Part shown: one piece after another, positions 42,286 to 50,698 of the stretch
How the letters are laid out: each line of letters opens with the position of its first letter
Numbering within the stretch: position 1 is the first letter of the stretch
From: Nonomuraea sp. SBT364
GTDB taxonomy: Bacteria > Actinomycetota > Actinomycetes > Streptosporangiales > Streptosporangiaceae
Assembly: GCF_001083785.1 (NCBI RefSeq)
Contig: NZ_LAVL01000006.1
Span: 62,001 to 126,000, forward strand
Length of the DNA stretch: 64,000 nucleotides
Direction: 5' to 3'
Made by a program: the position numbers and the translations under genes
Notes under the pieces: generated by a model
Databases searched by the model: none
What the model was told of the DNA's origin: nothing
What the model saw: the letters and a program-made list of their open reading frames with translations, nothing else

Positions 42286-42346
42286 CTGCGTCGCGCAGAT
42301 ATTCTGCTATAAATTAGCTGCATTACGCAGCTACTGCGTTATGCAG
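42286..42346. promoter_or_regulatory. Three MarR-type operators CTGC-N5-GCAG
   Basis: Identical 4-bp-arm palindromes lie at 42286-42298 (spacer GTCGC), 42318-42330 (ATTAC, arms extend to AGCTGC/GCAGCT) and 42334-42346 (GTTAT). Starts are 32 and 16 bases apart, on one and the opposite helix face. They overlap an AT-rich TATAAATTA stretch likely to be promoter, so binding should block both genes. Confidence 0.7.
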
Positions 42347-42379
42347 CCATTCTAGCGGACCGAGGAGCACCCACGCACT

Positions 42380-43822
42380 ATGACCATCTCCCCACCCCGC
42401 CAGGCCGCCCTGCTGTCAGGGCGTCCGGCGGTCCTCGTCCTGGCCGCGATCCTCACCGCGTCCTTCATGGAGCTTCTCGACGCCACCATCGTCAGCGTCG
42501 CGCTCCCGGCGATCGCCGCGGACCTGGGCGCGAGCGACGCCGAACTGCAGTGGATGGTCGCCGGATACACGCTCGCCGTGGGGGCCGGCCTCATCACCGG
42601 GGGGCGCGCCGGCGACCAGCACGGGCGCCGGCGCGTGTTCCTCCTCGGACTGACCGCGTTCACGCTCGCCTCGGCGGCCTGCGGGCTGGCTCCGGGCTCC
42701 GGCGCCCTGGTCGCCGCGCGTGTCGCGCAGGGGCTCGCCGGCGGCCTGATGATCCCGCAGGTGTTCGGCATCATCCGGGCCTCCTTCGAGCCCGCCGCCC
42801 GCGCCAGGGCCCTCGGCGCGTACGGCGCCGTGCTCGGCCTGGCCTCGGTCGCCGGCCCGCTGCTCGGCGGGGTCCTGGTCGAGGCCGACCTGTTCGGGCT
42901 GGGCTGGCGGGCGATCTTCTGGGTCAACGTGCCGATCGCGGCCGCCGGGCTCGCCCTCGGGGCCCAGTACATGCCCGACTCCCGCGAGCCCGGCCGCACC
43001 CGGCTCGACCTGCCCGGCGCGGCGCTCGCCGCCTCCGCCACGGTGCTCCTGCTCCTGCCTCTCGTGCAGGGACGGGAGTGGGGGTGGCCCTGGTGGAGCT
43101 TCCTCGTCATGGCGCTGGTCGTCCCCGTGACCGCCGCGTTCCTCGTCAGGCAGCGGCGGCTGGTCGCCCTCGGCGGGCAGCCCATCCTCGACCCGGCCCT
43201 GCTGCGCGTGCGGGCCTTCGCCGGAGGGCTGGCGGCCTCGCTGCTGTTCTTCGGGGCGCTGGGCTCGTTCTTCCTCGTGCTGTCCCTCTACCTCCAGTAC
43301 GGCGCCGGGTACACGGCACTCGAAACCGGGCTGGTGATCCTGCCCTTCGCCATCGGCTCGATCATCACCTCCGGCGTCGGGGTCCAGCTCGCCGGTCGCG
43401 CCGGCCGCGCCGTGCTGGTGTCCGGTTCGCTGACGCTGGCCGTCTCCCAGGCCGTCCTCCACCTGGTCGTCCGCGACGGCGCCGAACCCGCCGCCTGGCT
43501 GCTGGCCGCGCCGCTGCTGCTGGGCGGCCTGGGGCTGGGCCTGACCGCGCCCGCGCTGATCAACGTCGTGCTCGCCGGGGTGCCCGGCCGGGACGCCGGC
43601 GCGGCGGGCGGGGTGCTGACCACCGTGACGCAGATCGGCAACGCGCTCGGCGTCGCCGTCCTCGGCCTCGTCTTCTTCACCCGGCTGGAGGACTCCGCCG
43701 CCGGCGGAGAGGGCGGCCCGGCCGCCTACGGCGCCGCCCTGGGCGCGATCCTGCCCTGGCAGGCCGCCTGCTACGCCGGCGCCGCCGCGCTGATGTTCCT
43801 GCTGCCCAGGCGCGCGCGGTGA
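42380..43822 (+). CDS. MFS transporter, DHA2 (EmrB/QacA) family
   Basis: This 480-aa, 14-helix drug:proton antiporter has TM1 with FMELLDATIVSVALPAIAADLG (motif D1), loop GGRAGDQHGRRRVF (motif A), motif C-like GLASVAGPLLGGVL and WRAIFWVNVPIA. It is under the MarR operators and is followed by a P450 gene with overlapping or closely placed start signals, suggesting that pump and oxidase deal with the same compound. It is only distantly related to the pump at 18480. Confidence 0.93.
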   Translation: MTISPPRQAALLSGRPAVLVLAAILTASFMELLDATIVSVALPAIAADLGASDAELQWMVAGYTLAVGAGLITGGRAGDQHGRRRVFLLGLTAFTLASAACGLAPGSGALVAARVAQGLAGGLMIPQVFGIIRASFEPAARARALGAYGAVLGLASVAGPLLGGVLVEADLFGLGWRAIFWVNVPIAAAGLALGAQYMPDSREPGRTRLDLPGAALAASATVLLLLPLVQGREWGWPWWSFLVMALVVPVTAAFLVRQRRLVALGGQPILDPALLRVRAFAGGLAASLLFFGALGSFFLVLSLYLQYGAGYTALETGLVILPFAIGSIITSGVGVQLAGRAGRAVLVSGSLTLAVSQAVLHLVVRDGAEPAAWLLAAPLLLGGLGLGLTAPALINVVLAGVPGRDAGAAGGVLTTVTQIGNALGVAVLGLVFFTRLEDSAAGGEGGPAAYGAALGAILPWQAACYAGAAALMFLLPRRAR

Positions 43823-43854
43823 GCGCCGCCCCCGACCGTTCGCAAGGAGATCCC

Positions 43855-45003
43855 GTGACCGAAGCCCCCTACGTCGGCGTCGACCCGTTCGCCGTCACCG
43901 TCCGCACGATCGGCGAGCCCCAGCCCGCCCGCGCCGCCCTGCGCGCCGCCGGTCCCCTCGTCCGGGTCGACGCCCCCGCCGGCGGCCCGGCGTGGATCAT
44001 CACCGACGAGGCGCTCGCCCGCCGGGCCCTCGTCCATCCGCACATCGTCAAGGACCCGGCGTGGGCCCCGGTGAGCTGGGACCCTCGGACCGCGGGCCTG
44101 GAACCGACCGCCGCCGCGCAGCCGTCGCTCACCACCCTCGACGGACCGGCCCACGAGCTGCTGCGCAGGGCGCACGCCCCGCTCTTCACGGCACGCCGGA
44201 TGGCCTCCTACGCCGGCCGGATCGCCGAGCTCGCCCACGACCTGCTGACCCGGCTGGCCGCCACCGGCGAGACCGTCGACCTGATGGCCGACTTCGCCAC
44301 CCGCTTCCCGCTCACCGTGGTCTGCGACGTGCTCGGGGTGCCGCTGGACCGGATCGACCAGGCCATCGCGGCCTGCCGCAGCATGTACAGCGACGATCCG
44401 GAGGAGGTGGGAGGGGCGATGGCCGCCTTCGCGGAGCTGGCCGGCGCCGCGCTCGCCGAGGGCGGGCACGGCCTGGCCGCCGAACTGCGCGACCGGGTCC
44501 CCGCCGGGATCACCGAACCGCAGCTGCGATACCTGATCTTCACGCTGATCTACGCCGGCCAGCTCACCACCGACCCGTCCCTCGGCTTCCTGCTGGCCCG
44601 CGCCCTCGACGCCGCCCCTGAGCCGTCGGAGGCCGAGGCGTTCGTCCGGGAGACGCTGCGGCGGCACGTGCCGGCGCCCTTCACCCTGTGGAGGTTCACC
44701 TCGGCGGCGGTCGAGCTCGCCGGGGTGGCGCTGCCCGCCCGCTCCCCGGTGCTCGTCGACATCCAGGGCATCAACCTCGATCCCGGCCGGGCGATCGGCG
44801 CGGACCTCACCTTCGGCGCGGGGCCGCACTACTGCACCGGTGCGCAGCTCGCCCAGCTCGAACTGCGCGCGCTCGTGGAGGTCGTGCGCACCGGCTTCCC
44901 CCGGGCGCGGCTCGCGGTGCCGTACGCCGACCTGCGGCAGACGGACTTCGGCGGCATCCAGGGCAGCCGGCTCACCGCGCTCCCGGTGAGGCTGCGCGGC
45001 TGA
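43855..45003 (+). CDS. Cytochrome P450
   Basis: This is a 382-aa P450 of bacterial soluble type. The heme loop is FGAGPHYCTGAQLAQLEL, with Cys near residue 327 as iron ligand. ExxR appears as ETLRR near 266. The I-helix reads YAGQLTTD near 233: the usual acid before Thr (AGxD/ET) is Leu here, which may alter proton delivery and oxygen activation. The GTG at 43855 follows AAGGAG; a GTG overlapping the pump stop (43819) is the alternative. It is co-transcribed with the MFS pump under MarR control. Confidence 0.88.
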   Translation: MTEAPYVGVDPFAVTVRTIGEPQPARAALRAAGPLVRVDAPAGGPAWIITDEALARRALVHPHIVKDPAWAPVSWDPRTAGLEPTAAAQPSLTTLDGPAHELLRRAHAPLFTARRMASYAGRIAELAHDLLTRLAATGETVDLMADFATRFPLTVVCDVLGVPLDRIDQAIAACRSMYSDDPEEVGGAMAAFAELAGAALAEGGHGLAAELRDRVPAGITEPQLRYLIFTLIYAGQLTTDPSLGFLLARALDAAPEPSEAEAFVRETLRRHVPAPFTLWRFTSAAVELAGVALPARSPVLVDIQGINLDPGRAIGADLTFGAGPHYCTGAQLAQLELRALVEVVRTGFPRARLAVPYADLRQTDFGGIQGSRLTALPVRLRG

Positions 45004-45009
45004 GCCGCC

Positions 45010-45873
45010 CTATTCGCCGAGGACCTTGCGCAGCGCGGCGGCGAAGCCGTCCGGGTCGCCCTTCATGCCGAACTCGCCGTCCATGAAGCCGCCGTGGTTG
45101 CTGGGGAAGATCACCGCCTCGGAGCCGAGCCGCTCGGCGACCGCCTCGCCGGAGCGGCGGGCCAGCTGCCCCTCGGACTCGGCTCCCACGGCGACGACGA
45201 CGCGGGTGGAGGCCGCGCGCAACGCCTCGAAGTCGTGCTCGTAGTGCGTACAGGTCATGAGGTTCTGCGCGAACAGGACGTCGTCGCGGGAGCCGTCGTC
45301 CTCGGTCGGCATCCCGAAGTCGGCGGGGTTCGGCATCGGCTGGTCGGCGAAGTCGGCGGGGACCTCGCCGGTCAGGCTGGTGATCGCGATGAACTTGGCC
45401 ATCGCGGGCCCGAAACCGTCGCGCTCGTACGTCTGCCGGATGTCGGCCACCGCGGCGAGCGCCTGCTCCCGGTCCGGCAGGGTCGCCGCGGCGGGCGGCT
45501 CGTGGGCCACCAGCGTGCGGACCTGCTCCGGGTGCCTGGCCACCAGCGCCAGCGCGTTCACGGCGCCGCCGCTGCTGGCCAGGATGTCGACCGGCCCGCC
45601 GCCGAGCGCGTCGATCAGCCGGTGCAGGTCGTCGGCGTGCAGTTCGGGCGTCGACTCGCCGCCCGAGGTCCGCTCGCTCCGGCCGGCCCCGCGCGGGTCG
45701 TACGTCACCACCGTGCGGTCCGGGAAGCGCGCAGCCAGGGCGGTGAACCCGGTGGCGTCCATCGGCGACCCGATCAGCAGCAGGAGCGGATCGGCGCTCC
45801 CCTCGGCCTGGCGGATGTCGTAGTGGAGGATGGCCCCGGGCACTTCGAGCGTGTGGGACGTGGGCTCGGTCAT
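45010..45873 (-). CDS. Alpha/beta hydrolase
   Basis: This is a 287-aa hydrolase. The oxyanion region is LLLLIGSPMDATGF, and the nucleophile elbow reads ILASSGGAVNALAL (SxSxG variant with Ser in ASSGG). A late His in FPSNHGGFM is the probable catalytic base; TYDPRGAGRS is typical of the family. AAGGAG precedes the ATG at 45873. It is convergent with the P450 gene, ending 6 bases away, so it is probably unrelated in regulation. Substrate unknown. Confidence 0.9.
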   Translation of the reverse strand: MTEPTSHTLEVPGAILHYDIRQAEGSADPLLLLIGSPMDATGFTALAARFPDRTVVTYDPRGAGRSERTSGGESTPELHADDLHRLIDALGGGPVDILASSGGAVNALALVARHPEQVRTLVAHEPPAAATLPDREQALAAVADIRQTYERDGFGPAMAKFIAITSLTGEVPADFADQPMPNPADFGMPTEDDGSRDDVLFAQNLMTCTHYEHDFEALRAASTRVVVAVGAESEGQLARRSGEAVAERLGSEAVIFPSNHGGFMDGEFGMKGDPDGFAAALRKVLGE

Positions 45874-46039
45874 GCTGTCGCTCCTTCTCGATGCTTGCGA
45901 TGCAGACCGCCGGGAGCGGCGAAACTCATCGGCGCAGGCGAAAACGTACCCCGAACCGTGACTTGTTCGCAGGCGCCTCCCTTGTGCGCGCCCGGGCACG
46001 CGGAGCGCCGGGGTGGCCGGGGCCACCCCGGTCACCCCC

Positions 46040-47509
46040 TCAGGAGATCCGCCACTGCTGGACTGCGCTGCCGTTGCAGGTCCACTGGCGTACTTCGGCG
46101 CCGTCCGCCGTGCCCCAGTCGTAGTCGTCCAGGCACAGGCCGCTGTGCCGGTTGACGATCGTGGAGTAGCCGTCTCCGGCGGCGGTGATCCGCCACTGCT
46201 GGACGGCCAGGCCGTTGCAGGTCCACTGCTGGACGGGCGAGCCGGCCGTGCTGCCCCAGTCGCGGTTGTCCAGGCACAGGCCGCTGTGCCGGTTGACGAT
46301 CGTGGCGTAGCCGTCGGCGGCCGGGGTGATCTGCCAGTCCTGGGGGGCCAGGCCGTTGCAGGTCCACTGCCGCACCTCGGCGCCGGGGGTGGTGACCCAG
46401 TTGTAGTCGTCCAGGCACAGATCGCTGTGCCGGTTGCGGATTCTGGAGTACGCGGGAGCGGCCTCGCCGGACGGGCCCGGCAGCACGGTCGAGGTGGAGA
46501 CCGGGACGCCCAGGTCGGGGGTGCCGTCGGCGTTCCAGGAGATCTTCTGCACCCGGGTGGTGCGGGTGGTGCCGCAGCCCTGGCTCGCCGAGGAGTTGGC
46601 GTGGTAGGCGATCCAGGTCTCGGTGCCGTCGGGTGAGGTGAAGAAGGAGTGGTGGCCGGGCCCGTAGACGCCGGCGGCGTCGTTGCGCCGGAAGATGGGG
46701 TTGGGGAACTTGGTCCAGGAGGAGGCGGCCAGGGGGTCGCCGCCCCGGTATTCGAGCATGCCGAGCTTGTAGTCGGGGCCGTTGCAGTGGCTGGCGGAGT
46801 AGGTCAGGAAGGTGCGGCCGCCTCGTTGCAGCATGAAGCCGCCTTCGTTGACGGCGCCGTTCTGGCGTTCCCAGGCCAGGGTGGGGGCGGAGACGCGGCG
46901 GCCGAACGCGCTCGCGGTCCAGGGGTTGGACAGCGGTGCGAGGTAGAGCGACTGCAGGTTGTCCTCGGGGGCGAAGGCGGAGAAGGTCATGTAGAGGGCG
47001 CCGTTGAGGCGCACCACGGCGGCGTCGATGGCCCAGCCGTTGTTCGGCATCAGGTTGAGCACGCCGCGGTAGGTGTAGGGGCCGAGGGGGTCGGAGCCGG
47101 CGCTTTCGGCGACGTGGGTGCGGCGGGGCGCGCCGGCCTGTTCGACGGAGTAGTACAGGTACCAGCGGTTGTTGATCAGTTCCAGGTGCGGCGCCCACAT
47201 GGTGGTGCCGCCGGTGCGCAGGACGAGCTGCTCGGGGGCGCTGCGCAGCCCGGCGATCGTCGCCGAGCGGCGCATGACGACGTCGGACGTCCAGGTCGTG
47301 GCGACGTAGTAGTAGAAGCCGTTGTGGAAGACCAGCGTCGGGTCGGCGCTGTTGGGGGTGGGGACGACGGGGTTGGTGAAGGACGGGCCGGGGGCCGCCT
47401 CGGCGCGGCCGGACGCCACGACGCACAGCGCGAGCGTCACGACGGCGGCGACGGCGAGCACCAGCAGGCGACGCAGCGCTCCTCGTTCCTGAGTGATCGG
47501 TAACACCAC
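46040..47509 (-). CDS. Secreted GH43 glycosidase with C-terminal ricin-type lectin domain
   Basis: This is a 489-aa exported enzyme. After a signal peptide (LVLAVAAVVTLALCVVASGRAEA) comes a GH43 propeller at residues 42-345: SADPTLVFHNGFYYYVA (base Asp), GWAIDAAVVRLNGALYM (modulator Asp) and GAVNEGGFMLQRGGRTFLTY (acid Glu). The last 140 residues are three ricin B beta-trefoil repeats, each with CLD and a QxW motif (QDWQI, QQWRI, QQWRI). It should cleave arabinose-type side chains while the lectin holds the polymer. It lies 28 bases after another GH43 gene, as one operon. Confidence 0.92.
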   Translation of the reverse strand: MVLPITQERGALRRLLVLAVAAVVTLALCVVASGRAEAAPGPSFTNPVVPTPNSADPTLVFHNGFYYYVATTWTSDVVMRRSATIAGLRSAPEQLVLRTGGTTMWAPHLELINNRWYLYYSVEQAGAPRRTHVAESAGSDPLGPYTYRGVLNLMPNNGWAIDAAVVRLNGALYMTFSAFAPEDNLQSLYLAPLSNPWTASAFGRRVSAPTLAWERQNGAVNEGGFMLQRGGRTFLTYSASHCNGPDYKLGMLEYRGGDPLAASSWTKFPNPIFRRNDAAGVYGPGHHSFFTSPDGTETWIAYHANSSASQGCGTTRTTRVQKISWNADGTPDLGVPVSTSTVLPGPSGEAAPAYSRIRNRHSDLCLDDYNWVTTPGAEVRQWTCNGLAPQDWQITPAADGYATIVNRHSGLCLDNRDWGSTAGSPVQQWTCNGLAVQQWRITAAGDGYSTIVNRHSGLCLDDYDWGTADGAEVRQWTCNGSAVQQWRIS

Positions 47510-47537
47510 ATGCTCCTCTTCGTCGGTCTCGGCGCGG

Positions 47538-48962
47538 TCAGTAGACGTAGGGCCAGCCGGCCGCGTCGTAGCCGATCTTGTTGATGCCGAGCCGGGAGGA
47601 GTCGTCGTTCGCGTACCAGTGGTAGAAGAGGATGTCGCCGTCGGTGTCGGTGATGACCGCCTGGTGGCCGGGGCCGTGGATGCTCCCGTGGCCGGCCAGG
47701 ATCTCCGTGCCGCCGCCGGCGGTCAGCGCCACCCCGTTGCGGTCCACGTACGGACCCGTGACCGAGGTCGAGCGGCCTGCCATGACGCGGTAGGTGCTGT
47801 CGGCACCCCGGCAGCACAGGTCGAAGGAGACCAGCAGGTAGTAGTAGCCGCCGTGCCGGTAGATCGTCGGCGCCTCGATCGAGCCGCCGTTGCGCCCGGC
47901 GATGCTGCTCATGGCGGTGCCGGTCCGCTTGCCGGTGGCCGGGTCGAGCTGGACCATCTTGATGCCGGACCAGAACGAGCCGAAGTTCAGCCACCAGCGG
48001 CCCTGGTCGTCGATGATCAGGTTGGGGTCGATGGCGTTGAAGTTGTCCGAGGTGCGCGACTCGACGACCAGCCCCTGGTTCGTCCACGAGCCGGACGCGC
48101 CGGTCGTGCTGGTGGCCAGGAAGATCGCCGAGTGGTTGGAGCCGAAGGTGGAGGCCGAGTAGTACATGTGGTAGCGGCCGTTCACGTAGGTGAGGTCCGG
48201 CGCCCACAGGTGGTTGCCGCCGTTCGTGTACGAATGCGCCCACGGGGCCCCGCCGGGGAACGCCGCCCCCGCGTTCCGCCATGCCGTGCGGTCGGCGGAG
48301 GTCTTCAGCGAGATGCCGTCACCGGTGTGGGCCAGCAGGTAGCCGCCGGAAGGGGTCTTGGCCACCTCGGGGTCGTGCACGTTGACGTCACCGGTGACCG
48401 TGCCCGGGTTCGGGTACGCGGGCGGCGGGGTGGTGCCGAGCTTGACCAGTTGCCACTGCTGGTTGGCGCCGTTCGTGTCGGCGTACTGGGACAGGCGGCC
48501 GCCGTCGGCGGTGGACCACTCCCACACCTCCAGGGCCTTGCCGCTGTTGCGGTTGATCAGCTTGACGTGGCCGCTGCCGGTGTCGACGACGCGGAACTGC
48601 TGGTTGGCGCCGTTGTGGTCGGCCCACTGGACGACGTCGGCGCCGTCGGCGGTGGAGTGGTCGTACAGGTCCAGGACCTTGCCGCTGTGGCGTGAGCGCA
48701 GGCGGTAGTAGCCGCCGCCGGAGTCGACGAACTGCCACTGCTGCCAGGCGCCGTCGTTGCGGGCCCACTGGACGATGGGGGCGCCGTCGCCGGTGGCGCG
48801 CTCGTAGACGTCCATGACCTTGCCGCTGTGCCGGTTGACCAGCACGTACGAGGCGTTGGTGTCGATCGTGGCGGCGGACGCGGGGGCGGCCACGAGAGCC
48901 TGGCACACCGCCAGCAGCGCCACGACGGCTGCCGTGAGTGCGGTTCGTAAGAGTCTGTCCAT
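47538..48962 (-). CDS. Secreted GH43 arabinanase-like enzyme with N-terminal ricin-type lectin domain
   Basis: This is a 474-aa exported protein. A signal peptide (ALTAAVVALLAVCQALVAAPASA) precedes three ricin B repeats (residues 38-175; QQWQFVD, QQFRVVD, QQWQLVK). The GH43 domain follows: VHDPEVAKTPSGGYLL (base), NAIDPNLIIDDQGRWWLNFGSF (modulator) and GGSIEAPTIYRHGGYYYLL (acid), most like endo-1,5-alpha-arabinanases. The domain order is the reverse of the next gene's. Two LacI-type palindromes lie upstream (48979 and 49037), so arabinan fragments probably induce the pair. Confidence 0.92.
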   Translation of the reverse strand: MDRLLRTALTAAVVALLAVCQALVAAPASAATIDTNASYVLVNRHSGKVMDVYERATGDGAPIVQWARNDGAWQQWQFVDSGGGYYRLRSRHSGKVLDLYDHSTADGADVVQWADHNGANQQFRVVDTGSGHVKLINRNSGKALEVWEWSTADGGRLSQYADTNGANQQWQLVKLGTTPPPAYPNPGTVTGDVNVHDPEVAKTPSGGYLLAHTGDGISLKTSADRTAWRNAGAAFPGGAPWAHSYTNGGNHLWAPDLTYVNGRYHMYYSASTFGSNHSAIFLATSTTGASGSWTNQGLVVESRTSDNFNAIDPNLIIDDQGRWWLNFGSFWSGIKMVQLDPATGKRTGTAMSSIAGRNGGSIEAPTIYRHGGYYYLLVSFDLCCRGADSTYRVMAGRSTSVTGPYVDRNGVALTAGGGTEILAGHGSIHGPGHQAVITDTDGDILFYHWYANDDSSRLGINKIGYDAAGWPYVY

Positions 48963-48978
48963 GGGGGGCGCCTTTCGA

Positions 48979-48992
48979 TGTTAGCGCTAACA
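48979..48992. promoter_or_regulatory. LacI-family operator 1 (perfect palindrome)
   Basis: TGTTAGCGCTAACA is a perfect 14-bp palindrome with the central CG of LacI-family operators. It is 17 bases before the start of the GH43 operon. Confidence 0.7.
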
Positions 48993-49036
48993 CTCCGGAC
49001 CCGGGCGCAGCGCCGACAGAAGGGATGTGGGCTCAG

Positions 49037-49050
49037 TGTTAACGTGAACA
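49037..49050. promoter_or_regulatory. LacI-family operator 2 (12 of 14 symmetric)
   Basis: TGTTAACGTGAACA resembles operator 1 and lies 58 bases from it. Together they flank the expected promoter of the GH43 operon. The regulator gene is not adjacent; the LacI gene at 61711 is next to differently spelled sites. Confidence 0.55.
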
Positions 49051-49079
49051 CCGCATCGGTCAAGGGGACGCCGAAACTT

Positions 49080-49598
49080 TCAGGCGCGCCGGCGGGCCCG
49101 CCTCACCAGGAGGCCGGCCCAGGCCGCGGCGAGCAGCGCGCAGACGGCGCCCGCGACCTTGTATCCGGCCGAGGCGCCACCGGCCCGCTCGGCCTCACCC
49201 TCGGCGGAGTAGACCGGCCGGCCGTCGATCGACGCGCCCAGCACCTTGACCAGGTAGTCGGCGCCGGGGAACCGGGAGGCGCGGGCGACCGTGTCGGCGG
49301 TGTCCGCGGGGACCTCCAGGCGCACCGCGGCGCCTTCGGGCACCCCGGCCGGGGGCGGCCGCTCCAGGCGGAAGGTCACGTTCGGCGGGTAACCGGCCAG
49401 CGTGAGCGCGAAGACGACCGTCGTCGTGGTCCGGTTGCCCCGCCCCGCGCCGTCGACGAAGGAACGGTAGCCCGCCGCCGTCCCCTCCACCACGCTGAAC
49501 CGCACCGCCTTCGGCTCCCGCCGCACGCCCTGGTCGAACAGGAACAGCGCGGTCCCGGCGAGCACCAGCACGGGGACGAGCCGCGAACGCCACTTCAC
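49080..49598 (-). CDS. Membrane protein of unknown function, two helices
   Basis: This 172-aa protein has an N-terminal helix (LVPVLVLAGTALFLFDQ) and a C-terminal one (VAGAVCALLAAAWAGLLVRRARRR), with about 110 outer residues between them (FALTLAGYPPNVTFRLERPP, SRFPGADYLVKVLGASIDG). I recognise no family. The GTG at 49598 is preceded by GAGGAGGTCCCCG, an excellent ribosome site, so I prefer it to the ATG at 49622. It is divergent from an HTH gene across a short gap with a TGAACA/TGTTCA repeat. Confidence 0.65.
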   Translation of the reverse strand: MKWRSRLVPVLVLAGTALFLFDQGVRREPKAVRFSVVEGTAAGYRSFVDGAGRGNRTTTTVVFALTLAGYPPNVTFRLERPPPAGVPEGAAVRLEVPADTADTVARASRFPGADYLVKVLGASIDGRPVYSAEGEAERAGGASAGYKVAGAVCALLAAAWAGLLVRRARRRA

Positions 49599-49644
49599 CG
49601 GGGACCTCCTCGGGCGACGCATGATCCGCTCGAACTCTAGCCGA

Positions 49645-49659
49645 TGAACATTTTGTTCA
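49645..49659. promoter_or_regulatory. Inverted repeat in divergent gap (membrane protein / HTH protein)
   Basis: TGAACA-TTT-TGTTCA (49645-49659) is a perfect 6-bp-arm repeat in an AT-rich 107-bp gap between divergent genes, followed by an imperfect TCAAC-N7-GTTGA. It is likely an operator, perhaps for the adjacent HTH protein. Confidence 0.5.
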
Positions 49660-49705
49660 ACACGCTATGTTGACAACGGCATGCTGATCGGCCAGGGTGA
49701 AGCGC

Positions 49706-50140
49706 ATGTCGTCGACTCCTGACCCCTTCACGCCCCTGCACCCCGGGCAGGCGCGGGCGCATCGCGAATACGCGTCGCTCGTGCGCATCACCGAGCGCCA
49801 CGCGGCCACCGACGCGCGACGCCGGCGGCAGGCCCACCCCACGGAGCTCGCGCCGCACGAGGCCATCAGGCTCGTGTCGTTCCTGCTGAGCGGCGCGGTG
49901 CTGCCCGACGAGGGCGAGCCGGAGGTGGACCGGGCCGACATCGTCGCCGCCCTGAGCCTCCTCCCGCAGGCCCGCGCGGAGGCGGACGACCTGGAGGCCG
50001 GGCTCCTCCAGATGGCCAGGGGGCGCGGCATGACGTGGCAGGAGATCGCCTTCGGCCTCGGGCTCGGCACGCCGCAGGCCGCCCGGCAGCGCTACGAGCG
50101 GCTGGCCGGGCGGACCACCGCCCAGGACGATCAGCCGTAG
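49706..50140 (+). CDS. Small HTH DNA-binding-like protein
   Basis: This 144-aa protein has a charged N-terminal half. Its C-terminus, MTWQEIAFGLGLGTPQAARQRYERLAGR, resembles the HTH found in many small actinomycete proteins of unknown role. The middle part (EADDLEAGLLQMARGRG) is helical. ATG at 49706 is preceded by AGGGTGA; a GTG three codons earlier is possible. It overlaps the end of the convergent SRPBCC-like gene by 10 bases. Confidence 0.7.
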   Translation: MSSTPDPFTPLHPGQARAHREYASLVRITERHAATDARRRRQAHPTELAPHEAIRLVSFLLSGAVLPDEGEPEVDRADIVAALSLLPQARAEADDLEAGLLQMARGRGMTWQEIAFGLGLGTPQAARQRYERLAGRTTAQDDQP

Positions 50141-50679
50141 GCGGCGGCCTTCCTGGCGATGGCGCGCAGCATGACGCGCCGGATCACCCCGCTGAAGGGG
50201 CGGATCAGCCGCCAGTAGGCCAGCATCCTGCGCCGGGTGGCCGCCGAGCCGGCGGTCACCCACGTCTCGGTGCGGAGCAGGGTGCCGTGCTCGGTCGGGA
50301 TCACCTCGAAGACCGACGCCGACTTGGCGAAGCCGGGCGCGTCGTAGTCGCGGAACCGCCCGGCCGGGCAGGTGCGCCGGAACTCCCCCGGCCGCAGCCG
50401 CCAGAACTGGCTGATGGAGCCGAGCACGACATACCGCTGCGGCTCGGTGGCCAGCTCGAACCAGCCCCGGCCGATCATCGTGCCGAGCATCGTCGGTGCC
50501 TCGCCCGCCCCCTTCGCCGGGGCCGAGCGCAGGCCCATGAGCAGCCCCACCAGCGGGAGCTCCCCGGGCGACAACGTGTTCAGCGCGGCCCAGACGGATT
50601 CCGGCCGCTGCCGGACGTGCAGCTCGTGGCGTTCGGCGCCCAGCGGCTGCGTGATGAAGTCCTCCAGGACCTTCGGCAT
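50131..50679 (-). CDS. SRPBCC/DUF2867-like protein
   Basis: This is a 182-aa protein with a polyketide-cyclase-like or START-like pattern: HVRQRPESVWAALNTLSPGELPLVGLL, then RYVVLGSISQFWRL, TLLRTETWVTAGSAATRRRMLAYWRLIRPFSGVIRRVML. Such proteins bind lipids or small hydrophobic ligands. It lies 19 bases downstream of the ECF41 sigma gene on the same strand, so the sigma promoter may also drive it. The ATG at 50679 follows AGAGGA. Fold assignment is moderately sure, function unknown. Confidence 0.65.
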   Translation of the reverse strand: MPKVLEDFITQPLGAERHELHVRQRPESVWAALNTLSPGELPLVGLLMGLRSAPAKGAGEAPTMLGTMIGRGWFELATEPQRYVVLGSISQFWRLRPGEFRRTCPAGRFRDYDAPGFAKSASVFEVIPTEHGTLLRTETWVTAGSAATRRRMLAYWRLIRPFSGVIRRVMLRAIARKAAAYG

Positions 50680-50698
50680 GCGCGCGTCCTCTCGTTCG

